From positions 7,256,413 to 7,320,412 of the forward strand of contig JAJEKV010000003.1 in the NCBI GenBank assembly GCA_021234155.1: a stretch of 64,000 nucleotides of DNA. Direction: 5' to 3'. The notes beneath the pieces were generated by a model that was not told the DNA's origin, did no database searches, and worked only from the letters and a program-made list of their open reading frames with translations. Every line of letters starts with the position of its first letter. The stretch's first letter is position 1. Positions 20,096 through 28,888 of the stretch are shown here, in pieces. The position numbers were made by a program, and so were the translations under genes. Source of the DNA: Isoetes taiwanensis. Its lineage: Eukaryota > Streptophyta > Lycopodiopsida > Isoetales > Isoetaceae.

Positions 20096-22555
20096 TGTTG
20101 CCCCTTTTTGGGCAACATGGACCATCATGATACCTAGAGTTTCAAGATTGGAAGATACTTGTCGAGTTTGGAAGACTTGTGGTTTCTTTTGAGGTTTCAT
20201 CTTAAGTTACTTTCCTATTACTCATATGGTAAGAGTTAGTGTTATTTTGATCCCGCTAGAGTTTGGAAGAAATTGGCTCAAGTTTGGAAGACCCTTGGGA
20301 TCTTGGTTGTATAGCCTAATTCTTTCCTTTGAGGAAATTTTCTAGTTACATTCTTATTTCTTGAAGACCAGGCAAAGGATATAGCAAGCTATACAAGGAG
20401 TTATAAGCATGTTGCTCATATTCACTCATATGGAGCTAAATGGAGTTGCACCAATGGTTTGGAAGTCACACCTATGAAGATGTCACTTTAAAGGTGAATT
20501 TTGCTCTTGTTTAGGCCTTGAAGATTGGAAGACCTTTTTAGAAGTTTGGAAGACCCTAGGGCCTTGAGCAAAGTTATGAGGTATGATTTGAGCTTTGGAG
20601 ATAAGATCATGTGCTACAGGGGTTTCCATCCTTTATCCATTTCATCCATTCCATATCCACTTTCCTTTCATCTTTTTATACCCCATTTCCACCTTGTCAT
20701 GCCTTCTTTCATTACTTCACTACCTATATTTTTATTGGCCTCACCTCCACTTGTGAATTGCTCTCAAGAGATCATGAAAAACTTCAAGAGCAAGGAGGCT
20801 TGAATTTTACTTTCATCTTATTTCCCTAAATCCTGCCATAGCCTTTTTTTTCCTATCTTTTCACCCTCTTCCTATGATTTTTTCACCATTCCCAAGGTTG
20901 AAAACTCATTGACCATGGTCAAAATGGGCAAAATTTCAAGTATCTCAATTTGACTTGAAAACACTCTAGATTTGGAGCTTGGCAAAAAATAGCTATGTTG
21001 GCCTTTCCAAAATTCAAAAAAGACCTTGGAAAATTCCTCAAATATTATTTCTTGGGATGCGTGCCAAAAAAATAAAAAAAAGTAGCAAAAAAAAACCTAT
21101 TCTAGCCTATCTACCCTATTTTTCTATTTTCCACCTCAGCCCCCCCCATTGGTCCACGTGGCAGCAGGGCAGGGCCTCCAGAACACGAGCTGGCACAACC
21201 CTTCTGCGTGGCACGCAAATTCAACATGCTGACTCGGATTATTCAATTTATATCCTTATCTTCCAGAATCATTCAGGCCTGTGGGATATATCGAGCTTTG
21301 AAAAAAAAACCCTAAACTTCGAGGCACGCTAAATCTGGCAAATTAGCGTGCCCAAATCTGATTGAATCCCGCCCTTTTGCTCCCTTCAAATCATCTCCCC
21401 GAACCTTTTCCGAGACCTCTGGAACCCCCGGGCACTTGATTCAAGGGAATTTGCTCAAATTAAGCCTAAAATCACTCAACCGAGCCTGGTTTTTTGGGAG
21501 GGACAGTTTTATCCAAGAATGGACATCATTTTCTTCACCCCCTGGAGATATACCTCTGATCCGGGCTTTTCTATATCTTTGATATTTTATTGATCTGTTT
21601 CTACTCCAAATTCAGCTAATCCCTGCTCGAGATTGAAGATTGATCAGTATTTTGATCAAGACCCATCGTGTTGTGACCTACCCGACACCAAAACTTCTAC
21701 TTGCAATTCAAAATTCCTTATTACTCTCTCTTCGCATAATTTCTAGATTATCGGAAGCTTACTATGCTTTGGGAGTTACTCTCAAGCATTATTTTGGATA
21801 TTTTCTCCTGAGATTTCTGAACTCCCCGTGATATTTTATGATCTTAATGCATATTCTTTGCCCGGAAAAATAGTGTTGCCATCTTCTCAAGTTATAAATC
21901 ATAATGCCCGTCTAGACCAATAGAAATCAGATATTTTAAGTTGAATCCCAAATAAATAGTTGTGTCCCAGCCTTAAATAGGATTGAGTATTGTTTATATG
22001 CAAAGAAAACAAAGAAAAAATAGTTTTTTTTCTATATCCTGCCACAAACCGTGATGTAATTCAAGACTTTGGTCCGTCTCAAGAAATATCATAGTGTTTG
22101 CTTGTCAAGAAAACCCTATGCACGTGATTTAGAGTTCATTCGAGGTCATTTGCACAAATTCCAACTCAAAATTCATCACCAAACTCCATTTGCAAATTTT
22201 GGCTCTCTGTTTTGGCATTGACCAATTTTTGACTGAACTTTGACATTGATTTTCTTGGTCTTCCCCTATCCAAATCGAGACAGACTTTCATCAGTAGTTC
22301 CCTCTACTTGTCTATAACTCATACCAAAAACCAAAACTCAAAAATCTGAAAGGGTGTGACTGCAAGATTGATTTTTGTTCTGACAGTTTTTTCTGCTTCA
22401 GGGACTGTAGTGATTTTGACAAAACCAGCATTTGAAATTGAGTTCTTTTGCTTTATATGATTAAGGATTGATCACCCTAAGTGATCTGGAGGTCCTGACC
22501 AGTTTGTTTACACTTCCTTTGAGGTTAGGCTAAAATTCCAGGTTTTAGGCTAACA
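20096..22555 (+). repeat. 3' LTR of the Tat-like element
   Basis: Begins TGTTGCCCC and ends GGCTAACA, colinear with the 5' LTR. The TTAGG target duplication follows at once, and then LINE ORF1 resumes. Confidence 0.92.
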
Positions 22556-22560
22556 TTAGG
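22556..22560. repeat. Tat-like element target-site duplication, right copy
   Basis: TTAGG directly after TAACA, matching 10442-10446. Confidence 0.9.
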
Positions 22561-23445
22561 GACTGGGTTGGAGCACTCACCAAGTTCGAATTGAGCTGGT
22601 GTATAGTCCTCCATCGCTCGGCCTCTACCCCTCCCACGATTTCGAATTCTGGCCCCTCTTCCTCTGCCCCTAACAGTTGTCCACTCTTGCTGCTGTGCTT
22701 CAACCGATTCTTGAACATTCTGCAGTGGTGGAGCGTGATTGCAGCCTTCCTTGTGCAGCCTGGCATGGCAGCTCTCACATGCTGGGGGTAGACCTTCTAG
22801 TATGAGTGGGAACCAGATCAACTTATCCCTATAGCCCATGAAGGATAGCCCCTCAGGAATGCCTTTGAGAAGGTCAATAGTGAGACGGATTCTGGGACTT
22901 GAGTCTGGCTTAATTTCCAGCATAAGGAATTCACCAATAGGGGAGCAGATTGCCTTCAAGGCTGGCTCCGTCCAGTACTCGGCACTGAGGCCCCTGAGTG
23001 AAGCCCAAACTGGGTATGGCACTGACTGTGGTTTGTCACATTCGAAGTCAGGCTGCCAACGCTGTAGATAAAACTCCCCTTGCTCAGAATAAATGATGCC
23101 TTTTCGGAGTAGCATATCCACTTCTTTAGGTGAATTGAGCTCCACTATGAAGTGTGGAGATCCAAGCCAGTAAATCCTTGGTATCATTGGGACTCTGCAG
23201 ATTCGTTCAATAATCCTTCTAACCTCAGCCAGGCTAACCAAACCCCTAGTTACTCTGCCAATTACAGCCTGCTTCTCCATCCTTCTGATCCGATCTGCCA
23301 CAGCCGGTATTCTGAGAGAAATGGTGCCCGATGGATGCACAAGAATTTCCTCCTTCGTGGATTCATCAGGCAGGGGTGCAGGAATCTCAGTGGGAGGCCT
23401 GCAGACGACTTCAGCAAAACTACGCTGCCCTTCTTCCTCAGCCAT
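22556..23445 (-). pseudogene. LINE ORF1, 5' half (DUF4283 and zinc knuckle)
   Basis: From the ATG at 23445: MAEEEGQRSFAEVVCRPP, then the DUF4283 RNA-binding-like region (LVSLAEVRRIIERICRVP near 68, WLGSPHFIVELNSPKEVDMLL near 93-113, LQRWQPDFE near 127), PYPVWASLRGLSAEYWT near 142, and a Cys/His knuckle CESCHARLHKEGC near 222-234, followed by an Arg/Gly-rich stretch with RGRGRGARIRNRGRGRGR. This is the nucleic-acid-binding ORF1 protein of plant L1-type LINEs. The frame stops only because it enters the LTR at 22555; it resumes in phase at 10446. Confidence 0.88.
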
Positions 23446-24345
23446 TGCTTAGAAAAGGTGGAGCTGAATGTTGCACCCCAACTTATTATGGTGCAAGAGG
23501 AGGGAGACCTTTTCGTCTGGGCTCTCAGATCCCAGGTAGACCCTCAGAATGGTAACTCTGATGGCGTCGAAAAGAACCCTTGATGCTGAACCGAGCTATA
23601 TAAAGAGGTTGTGTGGAAATTCCCTTTCTTCGATCAGAGGAAACCACAAGACACTGGCCGGCCCAGAAAACCAACCCCAATATACTCTATTGAAAGAAAC
23701 GACAAAGGCAAAGTAGACAAGAAACTGATCTTTATTGCTAGAACTTCCTACACTAGCACAAGAACTATCCACCAAGGAAGAACTCATTGTTGTTTGTGGA
23801 CTTAACAATGAAGCAGCTCATCCTCGTAACCACTTAATAGATTTTAACTATGATCTTGCCCTCAGACCACTCGGAGTGAACATGGAATACCCCAGCAGCA
23901 GCGGCATGCCTATCTCCTACATACTCTTCAAGCCATGCTTCCACCGTAAGGATGGGGACCTCCGGAGTCAGGCCCTCTTCACCAATGAAGAGATGGTCCG
24001 GAAACACTTGCTCAACAACCAGGGCTTCCCACAACTCCTCCACTTCACCTTCCAGCCAGCCGCAGGAGTAATGATCTACCCTGATGATGATGGTAAAGTG
24101 CCTTGCTGTGTTCTTTCGCTGGGGCCTGAGATGCACCGGAAGGGGGATGCCCATGAGCAGATGCAGTGCCAAAGGGGCAGCAGGCCCTCTACACGGGCCT
24201 GCAGAGAAAGATCGAGAGGGCTTCGACCTCCTAATGATCAGCACCAGAGCGAAACCAGCAGAAGAAGGGAGCTTCAGAACCACGGTTGGCGAAGGCGCTC
24301 ACCCCGATGCCGCTCATTTTCCCCATCCATTGTCTACCATGATTT
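23446..24345 (-). other. LINE 5' region with an open minus-strand frame
   Basis: This lies between the LINE 5' end (set by the AACACAATGA duplication) and the ORF1 start. A minus-strand frame of 149 codons (23834-24283) and an opposing plus-strand frame (23735-24355) both exist; neither was recognised, and at least one is a shadow. It is most likely the LINE 5' untranslated region. Confidence 0.6.
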
Positions 24346-24355
24346 AACACAATGA
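24346..24355. repeat. LINE target-site duplication, right copy
   Basis: AACACAATGA, identical to 5691-5700, at the 5' end of the LINE. Confidence 0.75.
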
Positions 24356-24404
24356 TTTAACAAAAATTTTATACAAAATGCCCAGCATAAATGCGAAGGC
24401 TTTA

Positions 24405-24813
24405 TCACTGAGTCTCAAATACAGTCTCTGGATCAATACCATGTTGAGCAGCTATTCTTGCAATATGCTCCTTTCCAATAGCAAGGGTCTGTGACATGTC
24501 CATTTCTGTATATCCAGTTGTTTCTGAGATGTCAACATCCATTGCCTGTGCTGCGTTTTTAACACGCTCTGACATATCCTGGCTATCAAACAATTCGTCC
24601 TGCAATGCCAAAGAATATTCAATAGAGGGTACCAGCTTCTGTCTTTTTGGTGAAGGATCGGGGGAGGTTCCCTCACTTCCGGAGGCGCCTTCAGAAGTTT
24701 CCACATACTCAAAATTAGGAATCGGCTTGTCCAGTTCCTTGTCCAGTTGCTTGGTTACCAGTGGCATTAAGGTGTCCAAGTTCTTGTTCAGTGCTTCAAG
24801 CTTCTTGAAAGTT
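24405..24813 (-). pseudogene. C-terminal fragment of an unrecognised protein
   Basis: About 135 codons on the minus strand, starting around [17 protein letters not shown] and running to a stop at 24405. It has an acidic, serine-rich middle (EYVETSEGASGSEGTS), a basic PKRQKLVP segment, and ends GKEHIARIAAQHGIDPETVF. It has the look of a real, charged C-terminus but I do not recognise the family. At its 5' side it abuts the cyclophilin piece head to head with no spacer, so it is truncated. The longer minus frame that continues to 25310 is only antisense of the cyclophilin. Confidence 0.5.
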
Positions 24814-25295
24814 GGAAGGCAGCAGGTCACGTAGTTATGAGGCTCTATGGTAATGCAGTTCCTAAAACTGTGGACAATTTCCGAGCTCTGTATACCGGTG
24901 AGAAAGGAATGGGATCCAGTGGTAAGGCTTTGCATTTTAAAGGCAGCATTTTTCATCGTATTATCCCTAGTTTTATGATCCAAGGAGGGGATTTTACCCA
25001 TGGAGATGGAAGGGGAGGAGAATCTATCTATGGGGCCAAGTTTGCAGATGAAAACTTTAAGCTTAAGCACAGTGGCCCTGGTGTCTTGTCTATGGCAAAT
25101 GCAGGACCTAATACTAATGGATCTCAGTTCTTCATCACTACTGTTAAGATTGGCTAGCTTGATGGTAGACATGTTGTGTTTGGGAAGGTTATCAGTGGAA
25201 TGGATGTTGTTTTTAAGGTCGAGGCTGAAGGCACTTAGAGTGGAGCTCCCAAAAGTACTGTTAGAATTGCTGACAGTGGAGAGCTTCCCCTGTAA
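24814..25295 (+). pseudogene. Secretory cyclophilin, catalytic domain piece
   Basis: The frame starts with the second part of a split Gly codon, then [51 protein letters not shown] (Arg and Phe of the isomerase site), [17 protein letters not shown] and LDGRHVVFGKVISGMDVV, ending ADSGELPL and TAA at 25295. This is the whole cyclophilin domain up to the natural C-terminus, with no introns. Two in-frame stops break it: TAG in place of the Trp before LDGRH (about 25155) and TAG before SGAPKS (about 25237). It continues from the piece at 5078-5210. Intronless form plus stops suggests a decayed retrocopy. Confidence 0.85.
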
Positions 25296-25344
25296 ACATA
25301 CTTTGTTCATTTGCTCAGAAATTATGTTGAAGCAGCTGTTGTTT

Positions 25345-25990
25345 TGAATGACTTAAGCAACTCCGGCGTTAAATAACCTGGTGTCCCTACCAGGTTGCTT
25401 TGTTGTTTAGATTCATCTAGTTGGGCGATTCTAGCAAACCCAAAATCTCCTAATTTGGTGTTGAAATTTACATCCAGCATAATGTTGCTTGCTTTTATGT
25501 CCCTATGTATGATTTTCAGCTCTGTTCCTTCATGAAGGTAAAGTATGGCAGATGCTAATCCTTTCAGAATATTGTATTTAGTATGCCATGGCAGATTTAT
25601 TTCTTCTTTGAATAAATGATCATCTAGGCTGCCATTTTGAAGGTATTCATAGACTAGTAGCAGCGCTCCACTGTGGTAACATCTCATTCTTGTTGCAATT
25701 GTTTGTTGCAAGCTTGAGCTCTTTGTAGGTAAATTGGCGACGGTTAGGAAGAGGCCTCTTTTTGGATTTGTTCTTCATTTTCTTATTCAAACACCAGATG
25801 GCATAAATCAGAAGCAGCATTCCCAATATTCCTGCAATTGTGCCTACAAATATACGTTCTGTTCTTCTATATCCATGCACAGATATTACGTGCACAATAT
25901 TACATGCAGAAGTGTTTTTAAAATTGTTACATGCATTTATGGATTTCTTAGTGCCCCTCCATCCATCATTAGAGTATTAGGTAATGTCTA
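25345..25990 (-). pseudogene. Lectin-type receptor-like kinase fragment
   Basis: Minus-strand order: a short extracellular stretch (NNFKNTSACN), a transmembrane helix (IFVGTIAGILGMLLLIYAIW), a basic stop-transfer KKMKNKSKKR, the juxtamembrane RRQFTYKELKLATNN, then, after a deletion removing the glycine loop and the Lys of subdomain II, kinase parts LLVYEYLQNGSLD, IIHRDIKASNIMLD (catalytic RD loop), KLGDFGFAR and GTPGYLTPEL. The motif wording is closest to L-type lectin receptor kinases. It ends inside subdomain VIII against the cyclophilin 3' end, and lacks the rest of the kinase. The missing ATP-binding part means no activity. Confidence 0.8.
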
Positions 25991-26235
25991 TATCTACACC
26001 CCTACACCATCCTTAAGGCCCCGAAGGGGCCAAAAATTTTTTTAAACACACAACTAACATTATTAACACAAAACATTGCATTTGACACATTTAAATTAAA
26101 ATCCCCCTTAAACCCCCTTTGGTTTGGGTGCATATTCACACGGGGGGTTACGTAGGGCAACGAGAGCTATCGGATGGGCATATTTGCCCTTTATTCCAAG
26201 ATCTGGACCGTACATAGCGATCCTCGTCTTGTGAG
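25955..26235. repeat. Dispersed foldback-element arm
   Basis: From about ATCATTAGAGTATTAGG through the hairpin GGCCCCGAAGGGGCC (about 26017) to AGATCTGGACCG near 26213. It matches 37250-37475 in inverted orientation and 36987-37132 in direct orientation, and the duplicate at about 60635-60895. No coding capacity. Confidence 0.7.
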
Positions 26236-27904
26236 TTTGTGTTCATGGGGCCAAAAACTTCACTGGGAATAACGAATATTTAGTTCCAACTGAGTTCAGG
26301 CATAACAACAGGAAGCACTAACAGATTCGTGGAAATTGGCTTCTCAAGCTTCAACATCCATAGACACTTTTTTTTTTTGTAGAGAATGCATTGGCATCTA
26401 TCTTCTGTGCGAGTGCTTGGATGCAGATTGGTTAAAAAAATCAAACAAACAAAGGGCTTTGGCGACTATGGCATCTACAGATCAGATCTGGCGAAACTCC
26501 TCCTGCTTGGCGATCGTAGCTCAGGCTCCAGCTTTGGCGACAGTGGCATCTATAGATCTAGCAGAACTCTTGCTTAACGATGGTAGCTCATGCTCCAGTT
26601 AGTGGCTCCAGCTTCTTCCTAGGTCCCTAGCTATATTTTGAAACACGAATTGTTTTGTTTTGCCACTGCGAAACTGGATTGCTCTGTCTTGCCACTATAA
26701 GAAGATGCTTGGGTTGAAGTGTAAAACTAGCAACTATATGGTGAAGATAAGCAGCTAATATACTACAACCACTACATCATTTGACGTATTTGCTAGGTAT
26801 GACTTTTGATTGCATATAGCATTTGATTGCATAATGCCTGCATGGCTTATGGTTTTGCCTCTTTTAGTTGTTTGCAGTAAAGCCATAAGATGGCGATGCC
26901 ATACAATAATAACTAGACTTGATATTTTAGGTTCTAACAGGTGAACTTTGATGCAAAGAACAATTATAAAACGATCCAGAATTACAAAGTCCTATAAGAT
27001 GCGTTCAACAAGTTTTGATCCCAGTCTATTATAGGTAGTTTCTTTTCTGAACGCCTATTTTTCTACATAGCATATTAAAATGAGCAAACTGGTGAAATTA
27101 GATAACCTAGAGTTTATGCAAAAAGAGGTATTGTGCTTCCATCTGCAAGGTAAGCACGGCTTTTTTTCACTGTAGTGAAATGGATAACTAAATAAGAAAG
27201 AAATTTACAGTTACAATGCCATGGAAAAAAGGGAGCATGTAAGGGCGGGAAAAGAGACAAACAAGAAGCCTGGCTCACCAAGTGCCTCAACACATCAACA
27301 AACAAGACTGCTGTTACTACTTCTAGGCCAACAACACCTGCCCCAGTAAGTAATCTTTTGGTTGATACAAGGCAAAGGTTTCCCCAACGCTGCCTAGCTA
27401 TTAGAGTTATTTGGAGGGCCCTCTTCAATGGTCCGTCATCATCTAATCGTCTATCATGCTTGTCATGATGAGGATTAAGATTCAAATCTTTCACCTTGAA
27501 GGCAAATCCTTCACGTTGAAGACAAAACTAGCAGTTAGATGATTCATCATTTTACCTATTCTTTTATGGTTCTTTTTGCACATCTTCCTATGTATGTACC
27601 ACACAAAGCTAATTACTAGGTTTAAATTACAGCATGTACCACTTTCACGGTACTAGCGATTCTGATTTTCGTGAAAATATGGTAGAGCCGCTCAGCCGCT
27701 AGTGCGATTACCGACAAACCTAACCTTGACTCGACTACTTTGAGAAGAAATGAATGAGGGATAAAAAAGAAGGAATGGCTATGGCAGGAAGAATCCTTGC
27801 CCATTTTACAGCAACCGTTGGATCCAAACTTCGTTTGGTATGTTGCTAATTTCAGTTCATGTGATGCTAATATGTTGCTTGAAATCTTGGCGATACTTAT
27901 GCAG
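26236..27904. other. No supported gene
   Basis: Short frames on both strands, none recognised. The end of this stretch may hold an upstream exon and intron of the B3 gene: TACTTATGCAG at 27904 is a good acceptor for the exon that follows. Confidence 0.4.
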
Positions 27905-28065
27905 GAACTTCCTTTCTCCAAACTCAATAAGCATTTGCGCAGTGGTCCTCTGTTAATCCGAGCGCCAGAAGGTCCACATCACAATGTTGAAGTCGTTAAA
28001 CAGCATCACAAGATATATCTTGCAGATGGGTGGAATCTGTTTGCACAGGAGCAGGGTATGGAGTA

Positions 28066-28210
28066 GATAACGCCCTGGGCCGAGGGTGTTACTGAAAAAA
28101 AAATTTGAGGGCCATCAAAATGGCGAGGGTGTGCGCGTAGTGCACGCCCGAGCCATTTTGATGGCCCGAAAATTTTTTTTGAAGTAACACCCGAGGGCCA
28201 GGGCGTTATC
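28066..28210. repeat. Foldback MITE 1
   Basis: The left end ATAACGCCCTGGGCCGAGGGTGTTACT is the reverse complement, with a few changes, of the right end ending GGGCGTTATC, and the inner arms TGAGGGCCATCAAAATGGC / GCCATTTTGATGGCCC also pair. It is a nearly complete hairpin of about 145 bp with no coding content. Duplicate at about 62715-62835 is more diverged. Confidence 0.75.
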
Positions 28211-28213
28211 GCC

Positions 28214-28398
28214 CTTAACACACTGCCCCGAGAGTTTTGGGCCATCCGATCATTATCAAAATTGATCTGGATCCGTCCATTTCATAACATCCTAGGGTGT
28301 TATGGAGTAGCAGTGTGTTATAGCTCCAGTAACACACTGATCAAGATTGATCTGAACCGTTGGATCACTATAAACTTGAGGGGCAGTGTGTTAAGGAA
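28214..28398. repeat. Foldback MITE 2
   Basis: Ends CTTAACACACTGCCCC and GGGGCAGTGTGTTAAG are exact inverted repeats. The inside pairs again through GATCATTATCAAAATTGATCTGGATCC and CATAACATCCTAGGGTGTTATG. The TTAA at each tip may be part of the inverted repeat or a TTAA target site. Confidence 0.75.
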
Positions 28399-28580
28399 AA
28401 AGAGGACATTCTTTTCTGCAAGCTTTTTGAATGTAAACTGCAAAAAAGAGAAATAGAGAATGAAATTGAGGAAACAGTACAAGCTGCAAGGAAGAGGCTT
28501 AGTGATCGATATCATATCATGAAATTCACGCATAGGAAGCTGCGAGGCGGCAAATGTGTAGGTTTTTTTTTTGTTGTATA

Positions 28581-28827
28581 TGTTGGAAGTCGAGATCTGT
28601 GTGACAAGTGGAGTATTTGTCAAGTGTCAGTTTAGTAGGTTTGTTATTGAAATCTAGGGTTTAGATGGAACGGTTGGTTCCATGTTTCAGGGAGTTACTT
28701 TTATTGTATTGCTGAATCACAGGAGCTCGGTGATGTTTCTATTTGAATCACGAGCGGTTATGTATAAAAAAGGCAGTATAATGAAATGAACAACCTTTTC
28801 GAGTTCTCTATTTTCTGGTTATTATCA
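28581..28827 (+). repeat. Copia 5' LTR
   Basis: TGTTGGAAGTCGAGATC to GGTTATTATCA. A TATA-like TATGTATAAAAAAGG at about 28757 fits the retroelement promoter. Confidence 0.92.
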
Positions 28828-28839
28828 TGGTATCAGAGC
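28828..28839 (+). other. Primer-binding site for initiator tRNA-Met
   Basis: TGGTATCAGAGC directly after the LTR is the standard plant Copia site complementary to the 3' end of tRNA-iMet. Confidence 0.92.
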
Positions 28840-28888
28840 CGGATAATCCTTGATTCAAACGGATTGATCTTGGCTGGAGAGAAGCAGA

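Larger units (their letters stand above)
10447..22555 (+). mobile_element. Tat-like Ty3/Gypsy LTR retrotransposon nested in LINE ORF1
   Basis: A 12.1 kb element with LTRs of 2476 and 2460 bp that begin TGTTGCCCC and end GGCTAACA, a primer site, a short polypurine tract, and a TTAGG target duplication. Domain order on the plus strand is gag with zinc knuckles, aspartic protease, an RNase H-like domain, reverse transcriptase, gypsy RNase H and integrase, then a 1.5 kb spacer holding an antisense ORF. Long LTRs, a second RNase H and an antisense ORF all fit the Tat lineage (Ogre/Retand/Grande relatives). The coding region has many frameshifts. Confidence 0.9.
5701..24345 (-). mobile_element. L1-like LINE retrotransposon, split by a nested LTR element
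   Basis: On the minus strand the order is a 5' region (24345-23446), ORF1 (DUF4283 plus CCHC-like knuckle), ORF2 (endonuclease, reverse transcriptase, zf-RVT), and a poly(A) tail seen as 15 T at 5701-5715. A 10 bp target duplication AACACAATGA flanks the whole. Without the nested 12.1 kb LTR element and its duplicated 5 bp, the LINE is about 6.5 kb, a full length for a plant L1-type element. ORF1 is continuous in frame across the nested site, so the LINE was intact in ORF1 when hit. ORF2 now lies in three frames. Confidence 0.9.
27905..28580 (+). pseudogene. B3 DNA-binding domain gene fragment, interrupted by two MITEs
   Basis: After a TTATGCAG acceptor, the frame reads ELPFSKLNKHLRSGPLLIRAPEGPHHNVEVVKQHHKIYLADGWNLFAQEQGME to about 28065. 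In B3 domains the next residues are an acidic turn plus DxLxF; here these occur only at 28400-28455 as KEDILFCKLFECKLQ, after two foldback elements. A charged linker EIENEIEETVQAARKRLSDRY follows up to the Copia insertion at 28581. B3 domains (REM/ARF/VAL families) bind DNA as plant transcription factors. A second B3-like piece lies at 33664 beyond Copia. The wording fits the REM subgroup best. Confidence 0.6.

Noticed and set aside
23735-24355. 206-codon plus-strand gene with a TATATAAAG upstream
   Set aside because: It lies within the 5' region of the minus-strand LINE as set by the target duplication, and its duplicate is frame-broken; more likely a chance frame.
24814-25295. Functional cyclophilin gene
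   Set aside because: Two in-frame TAG codons and separation from its N-terminus by 19.6 kb of transposons.
24405-25310. A single 301-codon minus-strand gene
   Set aside because: Only the last 135 codons look like protein; the first part is the exact antisense of the cyclophilin piece.
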